Below, piece after piece: positions 1 through 5,494 of a stretch of DNA of 7,897 nucleotides. The stretch covers positions 1-7,897 of the forward strand of contig DEPW01000082.1 in assembly GCA_002358965.1 (NCBI GenBank), in the 5' to 3' direction. Source of the stretch: Bacteroidales bacterium UBA3382 (lineage in GTDB: Bacteria; Bacteroidota; Bacteroidia; Bacteroidales; UBA932). Within the stretch, counting starts at the first letter, position 1; each line of letters opens with the position of its first letter. The translations under genes and the position numbers were made by a program. Under the pieces are notes generated by a model that worked only from the letters and a program-made list of their open reading frames with translations, ran no database searches and was not told the origin of the DNA.

Positions 1-1103
1 ACATCGTAAACCTTCGGCGCATGGCCGTAGCGTGAAGCGAAAGACCGTGAAGCCTTTCCTATGAAATCGTCATAGAGCCCGTCTCTGACAAGATTGATCG
101 TGCAGCCGCCGAAACCTCCTCCCATGATGCGCGAACCGGTCACACCGCAATCGGCTGCCAAATCGTTGAGACAATCCAGTTCCTCGCAACTTACTTCATA
201 ATCGTCACGCATCCCCTTGTGCGTTTCGTACATCATGCGGCCCACGGTCTCATAATCCCCGCGTTCCAAAGCATCGCACACCGCAAGCACTCTTCTTTCC
301 TCGCCTATTACATATCTGGCGCGTTTGTAATCCTCCTCGGATATGTCGGAGCTGACGGCATCGAGATCGTCCATCGAAGCCCCACGGAGAAATTTCCGTC
401 CCAACTTCGCGGCAACCCGTTCGCAACTCTCCCTGCGCCTGTTGTAAGGAGAGCCGACAAGCTCGTGCTTTACAGCCGAGTCCATCAGCACCAGACGGTA
501 GCCTTCAGGATTGAACGGATAGTATGCATGTTCCAGAGTCAAGCAATCGAGCCTCATAAGATTCCCGGCCTTTCCGAAAATAGAGGCGAACTGGTCCATT
601 ATGCCGCAGTTCACTCCGCAATAGTTGTGTTCGGTAGCCTGTCCTATCAGCGCCAGCTCGAACTTCGGAATCCCTAACGAAAACATGTCGTCGATACCGA
701 AAGCGAAGACGCTCTCCAGTGCAGCTGAAGACGAAAGGCCGGCACCGAGAGGCACATCCCCCGCGAATACGGCATCGAAGCCGCCGAAGGCATGGCCCCT
801 CTTGAGGATTTCGCGGCAGACACCGAAGACATATCGCGCCCATGATTGCGAAGGCAGATCCTCCTCACCGGGGCCGAACTCGCAATATTCGTCAAAATCA
901 ACGGAATATACCCTTACGGTCTTGCCACCGTTAGGCTTCAGTTCCGCCATTATCCCCCTGTCTATCGCTCCTGGAAAGACAAAACCTCCGTTGTAATCGG
1001 TATGTTCGCCTATGAGATTAATCCTTCCGGCAGACATGTACAAAGCGCCATGATCCGAAAAGAGCTCTTTGAATCGTCCTGAAATACTGTCCTTTAATGC
1101 CAT
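1..1103 (-). CDS. galK: Galactokinase (GHMP kinase), C-terminus cut by window edge
   Basis: Galactokinase phosphorylates alpha-D-galactose to galactose-1-phosphate with ATP in the cytoplasm, the committing step of the Leloir pathway. The reading frame opens with MALKDSISGRF at 1103 and runs off the left edge after about 367 codons; the family is usually near 380-390 residues, so only a short tail is missing. All three GHMP-kinase motifs are visible: the galactokinase signature GRINLIGEHTDYNGG (residues 26-40), the ATP-binding loop PLGAGLSSSAALE (118-130) and the C-terminal GGGFGGC (328-334). The likely catalytic Asp is D170 in GIMDQFAS, equivalent to the Asp of the family's NCGIMDQ motif. The start is supported by this typical N-terminal spacing to the signature. 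It lies 33 bp downstream of the endonuclease-family gene on the same strand, so it is probably co-transcribed with it. I see no separate strong promoter in the gap. The identification is secure. Confidence 0.97.
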   Translation of the reverse strand, partial: MALKDSISGRFKELFSDHGALYMSAGRINLIGEHTDYNGGFVFPGAIDRGIMAELKPNGGKTVRVYSVDFDEYCEFGPGEEDLPSQSWARYVFGVCREILKRGHAFGGFDAVFAGDVPLGAGLSSSAALESVFAFGIDDMFSLGIPKFELALIGQATEHNYCGVNCGIMDQFASIFGKAGNLMRLDCLTLEHAYYPFNPEGYRLVLMDSAVKHELVGSPYNRRRESCERVAAKLGRKFLRGASMDDLDAVSSDISEEDYKRARYVIGEERRVLAVCDALERGDYETVGRMMYETHKGMRDDYEVSCEELDCLNDLAADCGVTGSRIMGGGFGGCTINLVRDGLYDDFIGKASRSFASRYGHAPKVYD

Positions 1104-1136
1104 AACTTTACGGTTTTTCGATTACAAACCATAAAA

Positions 1137-2147
1137 TTAGTAAAAAATTTCCAAAACTATCGGAAGATGGTCGCTGATTCCTCCGTTGTACCTTGGGCCG
1201 ATATAGGTCCTGCACGGTTTGTAGCCGAGATACTTCCTGTCCTTCTCCAACAGGAATGCCGGAGAAAATACATAAGTGCTGCACTTGGAGGCAAAGGATG
1301 AAGACACGGCAAAATGGTCTATCAGCTCCCATTCCCCTGCATATTTGATAGTCCCTTTCCCGTCCTGATGCAGCCTGTAGGACAGATTCCTGAAACCCTG
1401 GGCTCCGGGTATGCTGTCCGATGCAGGCACATCGTTGAAATCCCCCGTAAGTATCACAGCATGGCCGGGATGGGTCGCCGCCACCGAATCCGCCATCGAA
1501 GCGAGCAGGCGCATCGCCGCATCCCTGAGCGGCTGCGTGGCCCGGGCGCCGGAAAATTTCGATGGGTGATGGCATACGAACAGATGGAATGTGTCGCACA
1601 AGGACGAAGACTTTCCCGGACCATGACCTTTACGCTCGAAACAGGCGTACAATATGGCTCGCGTGGCGAGGATGGCCGAATCGAGCACGACAGGCCTGGC
1701 GGATGATGAAACCAACCTGTAACGCAAAGTGTCGTAAAGCAGGCCGACATCTATGCCGCGCCTGTCGGGGGAATCGTAATGCAGGGGAGCGTAGGGATAT
1801 CCATGCAACGGAGTGTGCGACAACAACATGCGCAGCACGGAAGCATTTTCTATCTCGGCAAACGCAAGGATGCCCGGACGCTGCCCGAGACTGTCTTCGA
1901 GGTAAACGGCAGTCTTGGCAATACCGGCGCACTTGCTCAGGAAACGCCCGTAATTCCAGCCGCGCTTCCCGCCGCTGCGGAATTCCGCAGTAAGAGTGTC
2001 GGCAGGCAGCCACGGGACAAAAAGGTTTTCGAGATTCCAAAACATCACGATATCCCGTTCCTGGCAGGAAAGCCGCCCGTGTCCGCAAGGCAGGGCCTGG
2101 AGGAAGATAGACAAAAAAGCCAAAGGCAATACATAAAAATCTTTCAT
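1137..2147 (-). CDS. Exported endonuclease/exonuclease/phosphatase-family protein
   Basis: This 336-residue protein belongs to the endonuclease/exonuclease/phosphatase (EEP) superfamily, metal-dependent phosphodiesterases that include exonuclease III, DNase I and sphingomyelinases. The whole active-site set is present in order: WNLENLF (N38, E40), FAEIEN (E98), HHPSKF (H193-H194), LTGDFND (D236, N238), LIDHFAV (D277, H278) and GISDHLP (D326, H327). The first 20 or so residues form a hydrophobic stretch after MKDF, so it is likely exported to the periplasm or cell surface. The Cys at 21 and 28 do not fit a good lipobox. I chose the Met at 2147 because the signal peptide begins there; an in-frame Met 18 codons upstream would put a non-signal extension before it and cover the divergent promoter region. 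The substrate (nucleic acid, phospholipid or inositol phosphate) cannot be told. It is the first gene of a two-gene unit with galK. Confidence 0.9.
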   Translation of the reverse strand: MKDFYVLPLAFLSIFLQALPCGHGRLSCQERDIVMFWNLENLFVPWLPADTLTAEFRSGGKRGWNYGRFLSKCAGIAKTAVYLEDSLGQRPGILAFAEIENASVLRMLLSHTPLHGYPYAPLHYDSPDRRGIDVGLLYDTLRYRLVSSSARPVVLDSAILATRAILYACFERKGHGPGKSSSLCDTFHLFVCHHPSKFSGARATQPLRDAAMRLLASMADSVAATHPGHAVILTGDFNDVPASDSIPGAQGFRNLSYRLHQDGKGTIKYAGEWELIDHFAVSSSFASKCSTYVFSPAFLLEKDRKYLGYKPCRTYIGPRYNGGISDHLPIVLEIFY

Positions 2148-2218
2148 GACCTGTCCGTTATCGGCAAACCACACCTGCAACGGCATTCCAGTCGTAGACA
2201 AATATCCGATAATTTTCC

Positions 2219-2226
2219 TAAATTTG
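2219..2226 (+). promoter_or_regulatory. Putative Bacteroidetes -7 promoter element for ychF
   Basis: TAAATTTG matches the Bacteroidetes -7 consensus TAnnTTTG exactly and ends 28 bp before the ychF start, which would give a short 5' leader of about 20-25 nt. The matching -33 TTTG is not clearly present; TAGACA at 2195-2200 sits at about the right distance but fits poorly. The surrounding DNA is AT-rich and lies between divergent genes, which agrees with promoter function. This is inferred from the consensus only. Confidence 0.5.
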
Positions 2227-2254
2227 CCGCGAAAAACAAAAAAATTGTATCGAA

Positions 2255-3358
2255 ATGGCTGTTAAATGCGGTATCGTGGGATTGCCCAATGTCGGAAAAT
2301 CCACTCTGTTCAACTGTATATCCACCGGCAAGGCGCAGGCGGCTAATTTTCCTTTCTGCACAATAGAACCGAATATCGGTTCGACGATAGTGCCCGACAA
2401 GAGACTTCAGGCGCTCGAAGGTCTGGTTCATCCTCAAAGGGTCGTCCCTGCCACTGTCGAAATCGTCGACATCGCAGGACTTGTGAAAGGTGCGAGCAAA
2501 GGAGAGGGGCTCGGAAACCAGTTCCTCGCCAACATCCGCGAAACCGACGCCATACTGCATATCCTGAGATGCTTCGACGACCCGAACATCGTACATGTCG
2601 ACGGAAGCGTCAACCCTGTCAGGGACAAGGAAGTCATCGATATGGAATTGCAGCTCAAAGACCTTGAAACCGTAGAGAACCGCATTGCCAAAGTCCAAAA
2701 GCAGGCACAGACCGGCGGAGACAAGCAGGCCAAGCGTCTTTATGAAATACTGGTGAAATACCAACAGGCCCTCGTCCAGGGCAAATCCGCACGCACGGTC
2801 AAGTTCGACAGTCCGGACGACATCAAGGCGGCCAAAGAGCTCTTCCTGCTTACCGACAAGCCTGTGATGTATGTGTGCAATGTCGACGAAGCCTCGGCAG
2901 CAAAAGGGAACGAATATGTCGATGCCGTCCGTGAAGCAGTCAAAGACGAAGATGCCGAAATCCTGGTAATATCCGCGAAAATCGAATCCGAGATAGCCGA
3001 ACTCGAAGACTACGGCGAAAGGCAGATGTTCCTCCAGGAAATAGGCCTCGAGGAGTCAGGAATGGTACGGCTCATACAGAGCGCTTATTCGCTCCTGAAC
3101 CTCCGGACATACTTTACCGCCGGCCCTCAGGAAGTGAAGGCATGGACGATCAACAAGGGCGACAAGGCACCGGCTGCCGCAGGAGTGATCCATTCGGATT
3201 TCGAGAAAGGCTTCATCCGCGCTGAAGTCATCAAATACGACGACTATGTAAGATACGGTTCGGAAGCGGCCTGCCGCGCGGCCGGAAAACTGTATGTCGA
3301 AGGAAAGGACTATGTGGTGGAAGACGGCGATGTGATGCACTTCCTCTTCAATGTATAA
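2255..3358 (+). CDS. ychF: Redox-responsive ATPase YchF/OLA1
   Basis: YchF is a universally conserved P-loop ATPase of the Obg family that binds ribosomes and modulates translation and oxidative-stress responses. The 367-residue length is normal. The P-loop GLPNVGKST spans 9-17, NFPFCTIEPN spans 31-40, the G3 motif DIAGLVKG starts at 72, and the G4 position reads NVDE (209-212) instead of NKxD, the change that gives the family its ATP preference. C35, in the position of the Cys implicated in redox control of the E. coli protein, is kept. The middle part (about 130-200) is the alpha-helical insertion, and the C-terminal TGS domain starts near N282 (NLRTYF) and ends in GDVMHFLFNV. Its start is set by MAVKCGIVG, which matches the family. 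It is transcribed away from the endonuclease-family gene and followed after 15 bp by the SMR gene. Confidence 0.98.
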   Translation: MAVKCGIVGLPNVGKSTLFNCISTGKAQAANFPFCTIEPNIGSTIVPDKRLQALEGLVHPQRVVPATVEIVDIAGLVKGASKGEGLGNQFLANIRETDAILHILRCFDDPNIVHVDGSVNPVRDKEVIDMELQLKDLETVENRIAKVQKQAQTGGDKQAKRLYEILVKYQQALVQGKSARTVKFDSPDDIKAAKELFLLTDKPVMYVCNVDEASAAKGNEYVDAVREAVKDEDAEILVISAKIESEIAELEDYGERQMFLQEIGLEESGMVRLIQSAYSLLNLRTYFTAGPQEVKAWTINKGDKAPAAAGVIHSDFEKGFIRAEVIKYDDYVRYGSEAACRAAGKLYVEGKDYVVEDGDVMHFLFNV

Positions 3359-3373
3359 GATAGCGGCACGGCC

Positions 3374-3712
3374 ATGCAAGTCAACTGGAGTTGGGCGATA
3401 CTGATTGTCGCCGGCTGTTTCGAGGCCGGTTTCGCTTTCTGCCTCGGCAAGATGAAAGAAACCGTCGGAACGACGGCCTGGTGGCTTTGGGGGGCCGGAT
3501 TCATCATCTGCCTCGTCGCAAGCATGGTCCTGCTCGCAAAAGCCACACATGTGCTTCCCATAAGCACTGCCTATCCCGTATGGACCGGCATCGGGGCGGT
3601 CCTGACCGTGATTCTCGGAATACTCGTATTCCACGAGCCCGCCTCGTTCGGCAGGATATTTTTCATCTGCACCTTGATCGCTTCGGTGATAGGGCTCAAG
3701 CTCGTAGGATGA
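3374..3712 (+). CDS. Small multidrug resistance (SMR) transporter, SugE/Gdx-like
   Basis: This 112-residue inner-membrane protein has four hydrophobic segments (roughly 7-27, 38-58, 64-84 and 91-111) and belongs to the SMR family, proton-coupled dimeric exporters. The TM1 proton/substrate Glu is E17 in VAGCFEA. The run TAYPVWTGIGA (65-75) resembles the SugE/Gdx subtype, which exports guanidinium, rather than the Qac subtype. By hand alignment to E. coli SugE, the Ser, Tyr and Trp of the Gdx site are kept (S50, Y67, W70), but the TM1 Trp is replaced by F20 and there are about 4 extra residues between the TM1 Glu and the TM2 Ser. Guanidinium as the substrate is therefore an inference. The gene starts 15 bp after ychF and is probably in its transcript. 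A hairpin follows immediately after the stop codon. Confidence 0.9.
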   Translation: MQVNWSWAILIVAGCFEAGFAFCLGKMKETVGTTAWWLWGAGFIICLVASMVLLAKATHVLPISTAYPVWTGIGAVLTVILGILVFHEPASFGRIFFICTLIASVIGLKLVG

Positions 3713-3755
3713 AAAAATCCGTCCGGAATCGGGGATTGCCCGAAACCGGACGGGT
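3712..3755 (-). terminator. Rho-independent terminator, minus strand; may also stop the SMR transcript
   Basis: CCGTCCGG at 3719-3726 pairs perfectly with CCGGACGG at 3746-3753, extended outward by a wobble and an A-T pair. Inside it a second stem, TCGGG (3729-3733) with CCCGA (3739-3743), closes a 5-nt loop. Read on the minus strand, the hairpin is followed at once by six T (the complement of A3712-3717), the classic intrinsic terminator layout. It lies 21 nt after the TAG at 3777-3779 of the broken minus-strand frame. On the plus strand it directly follows the SMR stop, but the nearest T-run (3770-3774) is some 15 nt away, so termination in that direction is less certain. Confidence 0.8.
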
Positions 3756-3776
3756 ATGTCTGAAAACCGTTTTTGA

Positions 3777-4159
3777 CTAAAAAGCCATCACCGAGAAATC
3801 CCCGGCACCAGGTATCGACCAATACCATTCGTTGCCCCAACTTGTAAAATACTCGGAATCGTTGTCGAAAGTCTGGCCGCATCGGCCACCAGGAACGATG
3901 CCATTTCATCGTCTCCTACCTGTACCTCAGGAAGACCTATCTCTGTTTCGTCCCTTTCGCAGGTCTGATTGTCATAGTCGAAATACCAGCGCCTGAACCA
4001 ACCGTCGTCTCCGGAATTCATCGGGGAGAGCACAAGCGCATGGATATCGCCGCCCATCGCCTCGATCAGGCCTTCGCCCATCCTGGATTTGCCGGTCGCA
4101 GATGTCTTGGTTTCGGGAAAGTGCCGCCGATTCTTGGGGGTAATCTTGCTGATAATCAT
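3777..4159 (-). pseudogene. Unrecognised gene remnant, apparently frameshifted
   Basis: I do not recognise this protein. One minus-strand frame opens at 4159 (MIISKITPK) and reads through GGDIHALVLSP, GWFRRWYFDYDNQ and GLPEVQVGDDE. At about 3904-3906 (AAA on the minus strand) coding character seems to move to the -1 frame, which continues NGIVPGGRCGQTFDND, then SWGNEWYWSIPGAG, and ends FSVMAF at TAG 3777-3779. One extra A in that run would join the two halves into about 127 codons. Isoleucine codons support the switch: the unshifted tail uses ATT for all four Ile, which ychF uses rarely, while the shifted tail uses ATC and ATA. The shifted frame ends just before a good intrinsic terminator, as a real gene would. 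There is no signal peptide and the start lies right after the upstream hairpin, so the 5' end may also be lost. Alternatives are a short intact gene ending at 3788, or no gene at all. Confidence 0.4.
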
Positions 4160-4162
4160 TCA

Positions 4163-4207
4163 GAATAAATGGGGAGGGCCGGCACACGAATATGCCGGCC
4201 CCCCCCA
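4163..4207 (-). terminator. GC-rich hairpin terminator after the receptor/lipoprotein operon
   Basis: A 14-pair stem with one A-C mismatch is formed by GGGGAGGGCCGGCA (4171-4184) and TGCCGGCCCCCCCC (4193-4206), closed by an 8-nt loop (4185-4192), with an extra T-A pair at the base. It begins about 50 nt after the stop codon of the beta-helix lipoprotein gene. Read on the minus strand it is followed by ATTTATT, a moderately T-rich tail, so it most likely ends that operon. The other flank (ACTTATTATT) is also AT-rich, so it might work in both directions. It would reduce read-through into the remnant frame that starts 11 nt further on. Confidence 0.72.
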
Positions 4208-4255
4208 CTTATTATTAACTAAAACCGTATGAAAATTAACTCTGTCGCATTAATG

Positions 4256-5464
4256 TCATTTAGTCCAGCCGGCAGTCCAGTCGTCGTCAGCCGGAACGGC
4301 TCCTTTGTATGGAGCGCTTACGAAGAACGAATCGCTCGGACCGTTGCCGCCTTCGAGAGTACCGACATATTCGTTAGAGAAGCTGAATTCAGCACCTGTT
4401 TCGTTACCTTCCGACCCGAGGAAGTTTTCCGTAAAGTATACTTCCTGGTCCACTGCGTTGATTTCTTCAGCCGCGATAGATATGTAGTTCAGTTTGGAAG
4501 TACTGTTTACCAGAGAGTTTGCAGTCTGTACAGTCTCGATGGTGATATCGTGTTCTTTACCGCAAATGAGGGCATTGTAAAGCTCGATCTGAGTACCTGC
4601 GCGGAAGCGTGCGCCGTGAGTGCTCTCTGCGCTGCCGTTACCTATGAGGGTCACATTTGCAAGGATAGGATGAGCCACCGGAGTAGCCTCGAAATCGTTG
4701 CCGTTGTTGTCGGCCTCGATGAGGCAGTCGCACTCGTAACCGAGTTCGCTTGCAGAGTGCTGAATGGCCACGAGGAACTGGCCTTTGCCGGACCAGCCTT
4801 CAGTCCAGTCGTATGAGTCGTCGCTGCAGTCGGTAACTACGAGGTGGCTTACATTTACCGTACCTCCGAAGAACTCGAAACCGTCATCGGCTCCCATATA
4901 TGCCTGGCAATAGCTTACTTCTGTTCCGCGGCCCACACCGTAGAAAGATACTCCGTTAGACTCGTGTTCCTCATCGAGAGCCCAACCGGTGTATTCCAAC
5001 CTGACATATTTGAGCACACCCGAATTGTCGTTGTCATCGTTTCCGCCGTAAGGAGCGTTACCTATTTCGGAAAGGCCCGTACCGCCCTCTACATTGGAAG
5101 TTGCGCGACCGCAAATGTGAAGACCGCCCCAAGCTCCGTCTTCCTTGACTTCGGCCGTCATTACGATAGGATTGCTTGCAGTACCTTCTGCATCGATTTT
5201 CGCACCCTGTTCGATCAGGATATAGTCGGTTACATCATCATAAACAGCTGTGATCGTAACGCCGGGCTCGATTGTAAGGGTAGCCGGAGCCTGTACATGG
5301 AGGCCTCCGGAAAGTTTGTACTCCTTACCTTCTTCGAGGGTAAGGTCTTCCGTAATGGTACCTGTCAGTACATCGGTCTGCGAACCGCCATTGTCATTAC
5401 CGTTGTCTTTCTCACAAGCAGCGAACAGGAAAGGAACGACTGCCAACAAAATAAACTTTTTCAT
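4256..5464 (-). CDS. Surface-type beta-helix lipoprotein partnered with a TonB receptor
   Basis: This 402-residue protein starts with a lipoprotein signal peptide (MKKFILLAVVPFLFAAC) with the acylated Cys at 17. The residues after it (EKDNGND) are acidic and polar, resembling the lipoprotein export signal that sends Bacteroidetes lipoproteins to the cell surface. From about residue 34 it resembles the family often labelled right-handed parallel beta-helix or, wrongly, multidrug transporter: GTITEDLTLEEG, then LTIEPGVTI (63-71), NPIVMTA (98-104), GAWGGL (110-115), the acidic GADDGFEFFGGTVN (191-204), DDSYDW (215-220) and GWSGKGQF (223-230), ending DDWTAGWTK. No transporter membrane segments or enzyme motifs are visible. 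It lies 30 bp after the TonB receptor gene on the same strand and is probably its accessory lipoprotein. Paired relatives are common in Bacteroidetes; the ligand is unknown. The aspartate-rich loops could bind metal, which is inference. Confidence 0.88.
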   Translation of the reverse strand: MKKFILLAVVPFLFAACEKDNGNDNGGSQTDVLTGTITEDLTLEEGKEYKLSGGLHVQAPATLTIEPGVTITAVYDDVTDYILIEQGAKIDAEGTASNPIVMTAEVKEDGAWGGLHICGRATSNVEGGTGLSEIGNAPYGGNDDNDNSGVLKYVRLEYTGWALDEEHESNGVSFYGVGRGTEVSYCQAYMGADDGFEFFGGTVNVSHLVVTDCSDDSYDWTEGWSGKGQFLVAIQHSASELGYECDCLIEADNNGNDFEATPVAHPILANVTLIGNGSAESTHGARFRAGTQIELYNALICGKEHDITIETVQTANSLVNSTSKLNYISIAAEEINAVDQEVYFTENFLGSEGNETGAEFSFSNEYVGTLEGGNGPSDSFFVSAPYKGAVPADDDWTAGWTK

Positions 5465-5494
5465 GTGTCAAAAATTAATGTGGTTATTGATTAT

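Noticed and set aside
2148..2201. Alternative upstream start for the EEP-family gene, 18 codons earlier.
   Set aside because: It would place a polar extension before a typical signal peptide and extend into the divergent promoter region; the Met at 2147 is the better start.
2199..2206. Possible minus-strand -7 element (GATATTTG) for the EEP-family gene.
   Set aside because: It has one mismatch to TAnnTTTG, and the nearest TTTG upstream is about 30 nt away, too far for a -33 element.
2144..2764. A 206-codon minus-strand open frame over ychF and its promoter region.
   Set aside because: It is antisense to the unmistakable P-loop and G3 motifs of ychF and shows no recognisable domain.
3899..3910. 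Programmed -1 ribosomal frameshift joining the two halves of the broken frame.
   Set aside because: There is no X_XXY_YYZ slippery heptamer at the junction and I see no convincing downstream stimulatory structure; mutation or sequence error is simpler.
4199..4206. An 8-base C/G homopolymer as a possible phase-variation tract.
   Set aside because: It lies outside any gene in the arm of a terminator hairpin, so length changes would not switch a reading frame or an evident promoter.
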